Assembly: GCA_023807065.1 (NCBI GenBank)
Contig: JAJJLU010003486.1
Coordinates: 1 to 64,000, forward strand
Direction of reading: 5' to 3'
Source: Isotricha intestinalis
Lineage: Eukaryota; Ciliophora; Litostomatea; Vestibuliferida; Isotrichidae
Length of the DNA: 64,000 nucleotides
Every line of letters starts with the position of its first letter. The stretch's first letter is position 1. The notes beneath the pieces are model-generated. The model worked only from the letters and a program-made list of their open reading frames with translations, was not told the origin of the DNA and did no database searches. Below are positions 19,645 to 29,643 of this stretch, one piece after another. Position numbers and translations under genes: made by a program.

Positions 19645-22170
19645 TCATTTATAAAAATTATTCATTCCTTTTGAAATTTGATTAAAAGACATATCATGTC
19701 TATTTCTTTTTTTATGTTCTGAAGATTGTTTTTTTTTATGTAGTTTATTTTGTTTAATGTGATCATTCATGGAAATATTATTTTGATAATCATATTTATA
19801 AATAAATTGTATATTATTTCTTTTATGAACTTGATAATTAACAGAAGGCTCAGTTTTTAAATGATTATAATTATTATTTTCACTACTATTTTTATTTGAA
19901 TGTGCTTTATAAAGATTATTTTTCTTTATCTTTTTTTTATTATAACTATTATCATTATTAATTCCTTTTGATATATTAATAGTTTCATCATTATTATTTC
20001 TTGTTTTATTAATTTTTGAAATTATACCATTTTTATTATTATTATTTTGACTTTTATTATGTTCTATTATATTTTTATGTCTTTGTTCTATATTATTATT
20101 TAATAAATAATTTATTATATTTTTTTGCTCTCCACGTTTTGGAGGATATTGTAAGAATTTTTTATTTGTTTTTTCTTTTTTTGATGTTGTGTTTAAATTA
20201 TTATTTTTACTTATTTCATTTAAATTTAAAATTTTATTCTTTTTTTCATTACTTTTTTCAATATTATTTGAATTATTTGAATTATTTGTATTATTAGTAT
20301 TTTGATTACTTGATATAGTTAAATTATTATTATTTATTTTTGAATTATGTATATTATTTTTATTAAAATAAGCTAAATTAAACTTTTCATTTTTCTTAGT
20401 TAAAGTAAATAAAGAACTATAATTTATAATACTTGTAGCTTTAAATAAATTTTTAATAATATCTTTTATAAAAGGATAATTTAAATATTTATCTTGAAAA
20501 GCTTTAATAAAAATATTTTCAACATTTTCATTTCCTACAATCATATTAGAATATTTAATTATTAATTCAAATATATATTCATCTTTAACTTTATCCCATT
20601 GGATAACATCAAATAATTCAGTAATATCTTCTTTAATATTTATTTCATCATCTAACCATTTATTTATTCCAATGACAATATCATTTTCATTCTTTTTATT
20701 TAAATATTTATTTTTTAAAATTAATGTTAATAATTGTTTTGAAATTTTATTTATTTCAGGTTCTTCACATAAATTAGAATAATTTCTAAGAAGATAAGAA
20801 GATAAAACACTATGAATATAACATAATTTTAAATTAATAAAAATATTATAATATTCTAAATTATTATTACTTTTATTATTATAAGTTTCATTTGAAAAGG
20901 ATTCTTTATCTTGTTTATTTATTGATGAAGTAAAATTAACTATTTTAAAAATAGAATGCATACTTTTATTATTATTTAAACATTTTAAATTAGTTTGAGA
21001 AGATAAAGACTTTGGATTATTTCCTCTTGTTAATTTAACAACAGATAAAAAAGTAAAAATATTAAAACAGAAATTTTCTTCAATAGGAGGTATAATAGTA
21101 TTATTAATAACATTATCATTTTTTTTTTTATTATTACTAAATTTCATACAAACATTTAAACTATCATCACTAATTTTATAAAATATAACAAAAAAAATAG
21201 TATTATTATTTATAGAAAAATTAATAGGAAATTCTTCATAATAATTATTAATATCATTTGAATATATTATCATATGAAAAGTAGGATTAGGAGCATCATT
21301 TAATTCAGAAATTGATTCTTGTGAAAAAAGAGACATATATTCTAAAGTTAATAATTTAAAGAAATTATTTGTTCCATAAATTTCATATAAAGAAGAAATT
21401 AAATCATTTAAATTTTTCATAGAAATAAAATTTGTATTTTTCTTTTTAATTTGATTATTATTTTCTTCTTTAATTGTTTCAAAATTATTTTCTGGTTCAA
21501 TATCATTACTTGAATTATCATCAACGTCATTTTCAATAAAAATATAATTTCCATAAATTAAATGTGAGAAAGTTTTATGTAATAATTCATCAATTACTTT
21601 TTTATCTAAGTGCTTTATTCTGTTAATATTTTTTAAAAATAAATTTTCATTATTTCCTATAATTTCAAGACATTTATAAAACAATTCAAAATAACAATTA
21701 TCAAGTTCTTCATTTAAAGAAGTATTTAATCTTTCAAAGGAAAATTCTAATAAATCAAAACTACTATCTTCATTAACTTTTTTAATAATAATATTATGAA
21801 TAATAAGAAGTGAAATTTTTTCATTTTGAAAATATTCACTCATTCTAATTAAATTTAAATATTTATTTAAATTCTTTGAAGAATAATCTTCATGTTCTCC
21901 AATTCCATTTTTAACAATGAATAAAAAGTCCATTAATATTAATTTATTAATGTAATTAGGAAGAATAATTTCATAATTTCCATTTTTATCAATGTTCGAA
22001 AATAGAAATGGATTTATAATTGAAATTGAATTTATATCATATTCTGATGTTGTACCGTCTGCAAATTTAAATATTATATTTCCTGTTTGAGATGAATTTA
22101 ATGTGTTTGTATCTGATATTACTATTGTTGCTTTTTCTTCTGTGTATTTTGATGTATTATCACTTTTCAT
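19645..22170 (-). CDS. BTB/BACK-like protein with Asn-rich tail
   Basis: 841 aa. Residues about 28-125 resemble a divergent BTB/POZ fold: IIFKFADGTTSEYDI, then a hydrophobic strand-helix pattern and ILPNYINKLILMDFLFIV. Residues about 125-215 are helical, like a BACK segment. The central part (about 250-560) has mixed strands and helices with a second helical block (about 440-560). The last 240 residues are Asn/Lys/His low complexity. BTB proteins commonly act as Cullin-3 adaptors or dimerisation modules; the role here is unknown. The stop is close to an A/T-rich 3' region. The ATG at 22170 is unambiguous. Confidence 0.6.
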   Translation of the reverse strand: MKSDNTSKYTEEKATIVISDTNTLNSSQTGNIIFKFADGTTSEYDINSISIINPFLFSNIDKNGNYEIILPNYINKLILMDFLFIVKNGIGEHEDYSSKNLNKYLNLIRMSEYFQNEKISLLIIHNIIIKKVNEDSSFDLLEFSFERLNTSLNEELDNCYFELFYKCLEIIGNNENLFLKNINRIKHLDKKVIDELLHKTFSHLIYGNYIFIENDVDDNSSNDIEPENNFETIKEENNNQIKKKNTNFISMKNLNDLISSLYEIYGTNNFFKLLTLEYMSLFSQESISELNDAPNPTFHMIIYSNDINNYYEEFPINFSINNNTIFFVIFYKISDDSLNVCMKFSNNKKKNDNVINNTIIPPIEENFCFNIFTFLSVVKLTRGNNPKSLSSQTNLKCLNNNKSMHSIFKIVNFTSSINKQDKESFSNETYNNKSNNNLEYYNIFINLKLCYIHSVLSSYLLRNYSNLCEEPEINKISKQLLTLILKNKYLNKKNENDIVIGINKWLDDEINIKEDITELFDVIQWDKVKDEYIFELIIKYSNMIVGNENVENIFIKAFQDKYLNYPFIKDIIKNLFKATSIINYSSLFTLTKKNEKFNLAYFNKNNIHNSKINNNNLTISSNQNTNNTNNSNNSNNIEKSNEKKNKILNLNEISKNNNLNTTSKKEKTNKKFLQYPPKRGEQKNIINYLLNNNIEQRHKNIIEHNKSQNNNNKNGIISKINKTRNNNDETINISKGINNDNSYNKKKIKKNNLYKAHSNKNSSENNNYNHLKTEPSVNYQVHKRNNIQFIYKYDYQNNISMNDHIKQNKLHKKKQSSEHKKRNRHDMSFNQISKGMNNFYK

Positions 22171-22278
22171 TTTATTTAATTTTAAAAAAAAAAAAATAAA
22201 AACCTTTTTAAAAAAATGATTTTTTATATTATAAATTAATTATTAAATTACTTATAATTTATTGATAATAAATAATTT

Positions 22279-24066
22279 TTATTTTTCATTATGATGATAT
22301 AATTTAAAAAGACAATTATCAAGAAAAATAAGTAATTTATGAGATCGGACAATATTTCCAATAAGAATTCTTTTAGGATATAATTTATAATCATATAATA
22401 AGTTAATAACTTTAATATCTTTATTAAACATGAAAAAAGAATGAGAAGGGAAATTCCTTAATAAGGCATGAATAATTTGTCTAATTCTTCTTGCAGGCGC
22501 TCTATAAATTTCAGGATTAAATTTATCAAATTCTCTTATTTCTTCAACTGTTAATTTAAAAAGTGACATTACCATTTTTTTTGCATCTAAATATTTTCCT
22601 AAATTTATTTGAATCATTTTAACTGATTTTTGTATTTTGTTAAACCATTTTTTTATTATATATCCTCTAAAATTTGATTGAATTAATGTTATTAAATATC
22701 TTATTATCTTCTTATTTTCTAAATTTTTTTGATAAAATTTCTCCCATGAGAAAGGAATTAATTCATTTGTTTTAGGAATTAATTTTTCTTTTTGAAATCT
22801 TTTTAATAACTTTTTATAATAATTTTTAGAGTTTTTTATTTTATCTATTTTAATTATATTTTTATAATCTGATTTATCATGAATTGATTGATTTAATTTA
22901 TTTATTTGTTTTGAATAACCAAAATGACATGTTTTACTTTCTGGAAATTTTTTTATTATTCTTTCTAAATTAAATAAATCTTTTACTAATTCTCCCATAT
23001 TATTTTTATTTTCTTCATTAACTTTAAATAATCTTTCATCACTTTTATTTCTTCCTTTTCTATATTTAATTACTTTTTTTTCAAAAAATTCATTTCTAAT
23101 TTTACTTATTTTATTATGAATTAATTGATCTCTTACATGATAAATCATTTCTATTTTTGAATAACCATTTAGTAAATTATTTAATTTTATTTTTTTTAGT
23201 TTATCATATACAATAGCAAATTCATCTATTTCTTTTTGAGAATAATTTTTTGAAGTTACTAAATGCTTTTTTTCAAATTTTTCTCTTAAAATTTTATGAA
23301 AACCAATATTAACTAAAAAAAAAGTAGTTTTTAAAATATTCGAATTAGTTTTATTTTTAAAATAAACAATTTCACGATATTTCTTTTCTAAATTATCATT
23401 CCATGCTAAATTTAAATCACGTAAATTGAAATAATCAATAATATCATTTTTAGAAACTTTTTGATTTTTTATTAAATTTAATAATAATTGAGGTTTATTA
23501 GATAAAACTTCTAAAATTTTTTTTTGATAATCAAAAGTAAAATTTTTACTTTGATAAAAGGGAATTTTTTTTCCATACATCATTTCAGTTAATTCTCCTT
23601 TTGTTAAAGGTTGATTAGTAAAAAAAGAAGTTCTTAATTTAACTAATTTATCTAAAGATATTTTTCTATCTAAACAACCATAAATATTATCTTCAATTGA
23701 AGAATCTATTAAATAATTATTTTTTGGTTTTGTAAAAGAATGTGATCTTATTAAATTTTCAGGTATTAGATTTTGATTTGATTTATCATTTAAATTCGGT
23801 AAGGTTCCTATGTTTTTTGGAGGAATTGGAATTAAGGATTTTTTTATTTTTTTCTTTGGAAATATTTTAGGAGAGTTATTTATTGTTGTTTTATTGTTTA
23901 TTGATATATTTAATGGAAGTAATTTTAATGCTCTTTTACCTAGTTTTTGCCTAAAGTCTTTTTTTATTAAGTTATATATTTCATCTTGTTTTAAAAATAT
24001 ATTTTCTTTTGATAATAATAACTTCTTTATATCTAAATTTTCGTTTAGACTTTCTGATTTTTTCAT
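22279..24066 (-). CDS. IQ-motif (calmodulin-binding) protein
   Basis: 595 aa, basic and mostly helical. A single IQ-type motif is visible near residues 465-485: LIQSNFRGYIIKKWFNKIQK (I/L-Q-x3-R-G-x4-K/W pattern), which would bind calmodulin or a centrin-like light chain. Downstream is an ordered C-terminal block (about 510-595) with IYRAPARRIRQIIHALLRNF. The N-terminal 150 residues are Lys/Asn/Pro-rich with PLNISINNK and PIPPKNIGTLP. No catalytic domain. In ciliated protists such proteins are frequently axonemal or cortical, but that is inference. It is co-directional with the BTB-like gene 108 bp downstream. Confidence 0.65.
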   Translation of the reverse strand: MKKSESLNENLDIKKLLLSKENIFLKQDEIYNLIKKDFRQKLGKRALKLLPLNISINNKTTINNSPKIFPKKKIKKSLIPIPPKNIGTLPNLNDKSNQNLIPENLIRSHSFTKPKNNYLIDSSIEDNIYGCLDRKISLDKLVKLRTSFFTNQPLTKGELTEMMYGKKIPFYQSKNFTFDYQKKILEVLSNKPQLLLNLIKNQKVSKNDIIDYFNLRDLNLAWNDNLEKKYREIVYFKNKTNSNILKTTFFLVNIGFHKILREKFEKKHLVTSKNYSQKEIDEFAIVYDKLKKIKLNNLLNGYSKIEMIYHVRDQLIHNKISKIRNEFFEKKVIKYRKGRNKSDERLFKVNEENKNNMGELVKDLFNLERIIKKFPESKTCHFGYSKQINKLNQSIHDKSDYKNIIKIDKIKNSKNYYKKLLKRFQKEKLIPKTNELIPFSWEKFYQKNLENKKIIRYLITLIQSNFRGYIIKKWFNKIQKSVKMIQINLGKYLDAKKMVMSLFKLTVEEIREFDKFNPEIYRAPARRIRQIIHALLRNFPSHSFFMFNKDIKVINLLYDYKLYPKRILIGNIVRSHKLLIFLDNCLFKLYHHNEK

Positions 24067-24272
24067 TTTTTTTAAATTAAAAAATATATATTTTTTTTTA
24101 ATTAATTTTTTATTTTATTTAGTCTATTATTATAATTAAACTTATATATGTTTTTAATATATTATTTATAATTTTTTCTTTAAAATTCAAAAACTTTTTT
24201 GTTTTAATGAATTAAATATTTCATTTTGAAATATAAACCATTACAAATTGAAAATTTACATTCTTTATAACA

Positions 24273-26114
24273 TTAGTTACAAGGCATTATATTAGATAAA
24301 CAAATATCTAATTTTTTATATGAATGTAATTTCTCAATTAAATCGTTATTATTTAAAAAGTGAAATTTTTCATAATTTTTATTTAAATTTTTCGTACAAT
24401 TTAAATTTTGTAAATCTTTAATTTTTTTAATTAAAAAATCATATTTCACTAAAAATTCATCTAAAACTTTTTTTTTATTATTTAAATAATTTTGAATAGA
24501 ATCAGATAATTTATTGCTTATAACTTCAGAATCATAATTATCTAAATTAATAGCTTTACTTAATTCATTAATTAATCCTTTAACAGTATCACTTTTTAAA
24601 TTATAATGACAAGTTAATTTTTCTAATTAAAAAGATTAAAAATTATTTTACTTTTATTTTTCCATTCAGATTTCCCAATAAGAAATTGAATTTGAATTTC
24701 ATTGTTTTTCCCTTCTTTATTATCATAATCATTAATATCAATTTTAAATGAAGTATTACTTTTCTTAAATTTAATTATATTATTATTTGAATCAATAGTA
24801 CTTTCAGTTAAAACAGATGAATTTCTTTGATTAAAGAAATTATTTTTATCATTCGTTATTTTATTATTTTCATAAGATTGTCCTCTAATATTTTTAGGAC
24901 TGAAAGAAAATTGTTGTTTAATATTTTTTTTACTTTCCATAATTCTATGAGAAAAAGAATTAATATTATAAATGTTGATATTTCCATTATTTTCACTTTT
25001 TCTTTTTTTTTCAAAATCAATTTTAAATGCATTTAACCTTAGAGAATCTTTAATAAAAACAGGGAAATTATTTTCATCATTAGAATCATCATTTAACCAA
25101 AAATTATTTAATAATTCTTTAGCATTAGGTCTTTGATTTTCTTTTTTTAAGCATAACTTAATAAAATTAACGACATTAATATTATTAATTTTAAATAAGC
25201 TTTCAGGATAAATATTATTTTTTTCTTTTTCATAAATTTGTAAAATTCCATCATATTCTTTATAAGGAGTTTCTAAAGTTAACATTTCAATAATAGACAT
25301 TCCTAAAGAATAAATATCTGCTTTATTATTATATTTTCCTTCATGAACTTCAGGAGCAATAAAACCTGTTGTTCCTATAAATTTACTTAGAAATTTATAT
25401 CCTTTTAAAAATTGACTTTCTCCTAAATCTCCTATTTTAACGTTTCCATTTATTTTATCAAAAAAAAAATTATCACATTTTATATCTCTATGAATTATAT
25501 CTTTTGAATGTAAATAATTTAATCCTTCTAATATTTCTTTTATCCATTTTTTTATTACTCTTAAACGAGGAGGAGGCTTTATTATTTTTAAATGACTTTT
25601 TAAAGTTCCTCCTGTGAAAAATTCAGTTATCATTATTACTTTTTTTTTATTTAAATCTAACCACCCATTATAATATTTTATTATATTTGGATGTTTTAAA
25701 TTTTTCATTATTAACATTTCTTCTTTTATTTTATTTAAATTATTTTCTTCTGAATCACTTATATCTATTTCATACCATGCAATTTCTCTTCCTTCATTAT
25801 AATCATATCCTTTATATACTTTTTTATATGAACCATTTCCTATTATTTCATCAAACTAAAAAAATAATTTTTAAAAGGTTATATAAAATTTATTTTACTC
25901 TTCCATAATGTGTGGTTTCTGTTTTGTAAATTATTTCTGGCTTTCTTGTTTTATATTCATTTTCTGAATCAAATGATATATTGAAGTAATCTGTCGATGC
26001 CTTTGAATTAAAGTTTTGATTTGGATTATCCTCATCTGATGTGTTAAAATAAGAATCTGATGTTTCGTTTTTCGTTTTTAAATCTTGGATTTCAGGGGCT
26101 AAGTTCTTTTCCAT
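24273..26114 (-). CDS. WNK: WNK-type protein kinase with C-terminal OSR1/CCT-like domain (three exons)
   Basis: Exons on the minus strand: 26114-25899, 25855-24652, 24622-24273. Introns are 43 nt (25856-25898) and 29 nt (24623-24651). The spliced protein has 589 aa. Kinase domain about 73-335. The glycine loop GNGSYKKVYKG carries a Lys (K83) at the WNK position, while the usual strand-3 Lys is replaced by Tyr (Y100, IAWYEI), the hallmark With-No-Lysine arrangement. Catalytic HRDIKCDN (D196) and DLG (D215, instead of DFG) are present, then APEV. Residues about 455-500, spanning the second intron, resemble the OSR1-C/CCT fold seen after WNK kinase domains (IQIQFLIGKSEWKN, then LTCHYNLKSDTVKGLI). 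WNKs sense chloride and crowding and control ion transport. The chloride-pocket DLGLATL of animals reads DLGESQF here. Confidence 0.9.
24623..24651 (-). other. Second intron of the WNK-type kinase gene (29 nt)
   Basis: Starts GTAAAATAAT and ends TTAG, phase 1. Its removal joins SEWKN to KLTCHYN, restoring the CCT-like domain and adding 116 codons after the apparent stop. Confidence 0.85.
25856..25898 (-). other. First intron of the WNK-type kinase gene (43 nt)
   Basis: Starts GTAAAATAAA and ends TTTAG, phase 0. It joins THYGR to FDEIIGNGSYKKVYKG, giving the complete glycine-rich loop. Confidence 0.92.
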
Positions 26115-26365
26115 CTTTTTTATATATGATATTATTTTATATTTATTTTTTAATTTATATTTTATTTTAAAAATTTTTACTAGATTTTATAATAATTAAA
26201 AAATTATAAATTACACTATATACATTAATTTAATTTCCTATAAAATTGAAAAAACAATTCCATAAATCAAATAACCCCATTTAAAAACTAAAAAAAAATT
26301 TAAAAAAAAACAATATTTTTGAAAAAAAAAATAAAATAAAAAAATATAAAAACTCTTATAAAAAA

Positions 26366-26797
26366 ATGTCAAAATTAAGTACAAAATCATATCAATCTCC
26401 AAATATGAATATTCAAAGTACATTTAACGATACAACTCTATCAAACTTAACAGAGAAATACGAGATACTAAATGAGAATTTAAACAACTTAATAAAAGCA
26501 ATGGAAGATCACAAACAAGATTTTCAAGAATTTCAAGGAGGAAATGAGAATATACCAGAATATATAGAAGCAAAGGCAAAACAAATTGAAGATAATGTTG
26601 GTTCTAGTATTACAAGAGTTGATGGAGAAGTTCAAAAAAGTTTGTCTCATCAAAAAGCTGAAAATTCAAGACTTCAACAACAAATTTCACAGTTAAATTC
26701 TGACCAAATTGTTATTAAGAATCAATTACTTAATATTCAAAAAAGAATTGAAGATATTCAATTACAAATTGGAGATAATTATACTAATGTTGATTAA
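26366..26797 (+). CDS. Small coiled-coil protein, apparently conserved
   Basis: 143 aa, of balanced composition unlike the Lys/Asn-rich orphans. Residues about 30-70 and 85-140 are helical with heptads (NSRLQQQISQLNSDQIVIKN), separated by GGNENIPEYIEAKAKQIEDN. It has no Cys and no membrane segment. Higher Gln and Gly content and near absence of Asn runs suggest selective constraint and decent expression. A structural cytoskeletal or ciliary role is a guess. It shares a 251-bp divergent promoter region with the WNK-type kinase gene. Confidence 0.75.
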   Translation: MSKLSTKSYQSPNMNIQSTFNDTTLSNLTEKYEILNENLNNLIKAMEDHKQDFQEFQGGNENIPEYIEAKAKQIEDNVGSSITRVDGEVQKSLSHQKAENSRLQQQISQLNSDQIVIKNQLLNIQKRIEDIQLQIGDNYTNVD

Positions 26798-26938
26798 ATT
26801 TTTTAATATTCTTTTAGATGATTTATTTTTAAGAAAAATTTAATTTTTTTTTTATATTTTTTTAGTTTTTAAGAAGTTGTTTTGTGGGTTTTTTTCAAAG
26901 GTTTTTTTTATTTTTTTTAAGAGAATTTTATTATAAAA

Positions 26939-28010
26939 ATGGCTAATATTAATAGTGAAGATATTGGTAAAAGAAATAAAAATGAAATTTTAAATGGGAT
27001 TAAGGTAATATATGTTAAAAAAAGATTTGCTTCTGCTTCTTCTTTAGAATCAGGTAAAATAATATTAATAATTATTTTAAATAGGAAATTCAAATGATAA
27101 ATTGAATGATAATTTAAAATTTAATGTTAAAAAAATTCCTCTTCCACTTTTTGATAATGATGAAAATTCTAATAATAAAATAGATAATATAAAAGAAGAA
27201 AAAACAATATCAAATGAAAATATTACAAATTCTTCAGAAAGAGAAATAACAATAAAAAAATTAATAACTTGTTTTGAATATAAAATAATTAATAAAACTG
27301 ATATTAATTTATTTAAATTAATTAATTCATATATTTTTAGAAATATTATTTCAGATAATTTAATTCAAAATTTTTTATTTACTTCAATTCCTGAGAATTA
27401 TACTTTACAAACAAATATAAAAATAAAAAGAAAATGTTTATTATCACTTAATAATAATAATAATAATATATTTAATTATGATTATGAATTAGAATTAATT
27501 TCAAATAATAAAATCTTTTTAATTGGAAAAATAACTAAAATAATAAAAAAAATAAAAGTAAAAATTTATATGACTTCAGATAATAAAATATTTAAATATT
27601 TAGGAAAAATAGAATCAAATTTATTAAGAAATCAATTTACTTTTTATATAGGAAATAATAAGAAAAATTATAAAAAAAATATGATAATAAAATATGAAAT
27701 TAATATTTTAGGTTTATCAGGATTAAGAAATTTAAATATAATAACATATAATAATGCTTTAAATAATAAATTTAAAAATAAAAAACCAATATGGTCGTTT
27801 CAATTTAAAAAATTTGAATTAGATTTTAATAAAAGAGTTAGATTAAGAAATTATAAGAATTTTATTTTAGAAAATGAAGAAAAAATTCCTGTTTTACAAT
27901 GTGGAAAAATAGAAAAAAATATTTATGCTTTGGATTTTCAATTTCCTTTTGCTCCTATTCAAGCTTTTGTTATTGGAATTTCAAGTTTAATTAATAAACT
28001 CACTTGTTAA
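26939..28010 (+). CDS. TULP: Tubby-like protein (two exons)
   Basis: Exon 1 is 26939-27053 (ATG ... SSLESG), intron 27054-27084 (31 nt), exon 2 27085-28010. The spliced protein has 346 aa. The tubby C-terminal domain occupies about residues 80-346, recognised by KYLGKIESNLLRNQFTFYIG (matching the G-K-x-R-S-N-L-L-x-x-x-F family segment), IKYEINILGLSGLRNLNIIT, RVRLRNYKNFIL, and the terminal signature LDFQFPFAPIQAFVIGISSL followed by NKLTC. Tubby domains bind phosphoinositides through basic residues and in ciliated cells escort membrane proteins into cilia with IFT-A. An Asn insert near residue 165 is a local peculiarity. It converges on the C2H2 gene (251 bp). Confidence 0.9.
27054..27084 (+). 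other. Intron of the tubby-like gene (31 nt)
   Basis: Starts GTAAAATAAT and ends AATAG, phase 1. Removal joins SLES-G to NSNDKL and connects an ATG exon to the otherwise startless tubby frame. Confidence 0.85.
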
Positions 28011-28261
28011 AAATATTATATTATAGCCTTATATATTATTTTCTATTTGTTATATATTTATTTATTGTTATTCATTTTATTTACTTTATTTTATTATTAA
28101 GTTTGAAATAAAAACAAATTAAAAAATTTATATTTTTAAAATATATATAATAAGTTTTAAAATTTACATAATTATTTTATGCAATAAATATATAACAAAC
28201 AACTCAACAAACGACTTTTATAATAATTTATATATTTAAAAAATTTTTTTACAAAACTAAT

Positions 28262-28740
28262 TTATATTTTATCATTCTTTTTATTATTATTAATAGATTT
28301 TTTCCTGTATTTAATATTATTATGTTTTAATTTAATATGTTGATTTAATGCACTATCCGAACTATAATGTTTTTTGCAATCAGGATAATTACAAAAATAT
28401 TTATATTTAATTTCTTTTTTACTTCTTCTATTTCTCTATTAAAAATTATATTTTATTTATTTACTTTTCTTTTTGTATAAGTATCATTTATATTTTTTAT
28501 TTTTATAGAATTGTTTTTTTTTTCTAAATTTTTTATATAAAGCTTTAATTGGTTTTTTTCTACAATTAATTGGTTTAATTTATCTCTTAATATATTATTT
28601 ACATTATATAATTTTTCATATTCTAAAAAGAATCTAAAATTTTGTTCAGTTAAAAAGTTTTTTTCTTCTAATGATAATTCAAAGTTTTGTTCTTTTTTAA
28701 GAGATATTTCGGAAGGAAAATTTACAATATCATCCTTCAT
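28262..28740 (-). CDS. C2H2 zinc-finger protein with coiled coil (two exons)
   Basis: Exon 1 is 28740-28465, intron 28464-28436 (29 nt), exon 2 28435-28262. The spliced protein has 149 aa. Residues about 40-82 form a short coiled coil. Exon 2 encodes one classical zinc finger: C-x4-C-x12-H-x4-H in FCNYPDCKKHYSSDSALNQH followed by IKLKH. A basic tail with KYRKKS and KKNDK follows. A single C2H2 finger with a coiled coil could be a nucleic-acid or protein-binding module; the target is unknown. The start is only 37 bp from the start codon of the divergent TLDc gene. Confidence 0.85.
28436..28464 (-). other. Intron of the C2H2 gene (29 nt)
   Basis: Starts GTAAATAAAT and ends AATAG, phase 0. Removal joins TYTKRK to RNRRSKKEIK and adds the whole zinc finger after the apparent stop. 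Confidence 0.88.
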
Positions 28741-28777
28741 TAAATATTAAAAAATAATATTATCAAAAATAAAATAT
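28741..28777. promoter_or_regulatory. 37-bp divergent start-to-start spacer
   Basis: Only 37 bp, all A/T apart from a single C, separate the ATGs of the C2H2 and TLDc genes. Both 5' leaders and any promoter must fit here or overlap the neighbouring coding exon. Promoter function is inferred. Confidence 0.4.
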
Positions 28778-29589
28778 ATGGATGAAGGTAAATTTAAAAA
28801 TATATAAAAGTAGAAAATATTGATATTAAACCTTTAGTTCAATATACTTTAGAAACAGAATCAACAAATTATTATGAGAAAGAAAAAGAAAATGATAATG
28901 ATTATTTAAAATCAAAAAAAAGTGATTTTATAGTAAATAAGAATAATAATTATTTTAATGAAATAAATAAAGTAATTTCTGAAATTCAAGAATATAATAT
29001 TTTAAATTATAAAAATATAGAATATCCATATTTTAAAGAAGAAAATAAATTAGATTTTATTCCAGAATTATCAATAGAAAGTGAAATATTAAATAAAAAT
29101 CAAATAATAGATTTACATAATAATTTACCATATTATGAACAATATAAAAATATGACTTTATTATATTCTTTAACACATGATGGTTCATCAATAAAAACTT
29201 TTTTAAATAAAACAGAAGGTTATAAAAGTTTAATATTATTTGTAAAAGATAATTATAATTCAATATTTGGAGCTTATTCAAATGAAGGTTTTAAATATAA
29301 TCCAAATAAATTATATGGAACTGGAGAAACTTTTATTTTTAGTTATTTTAATTCTAATGATATTCATATTTATTTATCTACTGAAGAAAATGAAAGATAT
29401 ATTTATACAGATTATAATAGACTTGCTTTTGGATTAACTAATGAAAATTTTTCACTTAGTTTAGAAAATGATTTTGAAAATGGTTATTCTAAACAAACTA
29501 AAACTTTTCATAATCCTTCTCTTTCACTTTCTCCCAATAATAATTTTGTTATTTTAAATATTGAATGTTATACTTTTCAAAGTACATAA
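28778..29589 (+). CDS. TLDc-domain protein (two exons, 10-nt first exon)
   Basis: Exon 1 is 28778-28787 (ATG GAT GAA G), intron 28788-28810 (23 nt), exon 2 28811-29589. The protein has 262 aa. The N-terminal 110 residues are Asn/Lys/Glu-rich and probably unstructured. The TLDc domain covers about residues 112-262: MTLLYSLTHDGSSIKTFL, LILFVKDNYNSIFGAYSNEG, YGTGETFIFSYF, RLAFGL and the closing ILNIECYTF, all diagnostic of the OXR1/NCOA7/TLDC family. Family members regulate V-ATPase assembly and oxidative-stress resistance. No LysM domain is present. Subfamily not resolvable. Confidence 0.9.
28788..28810 (+). other. Intron of the TLDc gene (23 nt)
   Basis: Starts GTAAATTTAA and ends AAAAG, phase 1, after only ten coding bases. 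Needed because no ATG exists in the TLDc frame before 29152, although the codons from 28813 onward are coding-like. Shortest intron seen here. Confidence 0.72.
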
Positions 29590-29643
29590 TATTATAATAA
29601 TTTTTATTTTTAAGTTAAAATTTTTATTTTTTTTATTGAAAAA

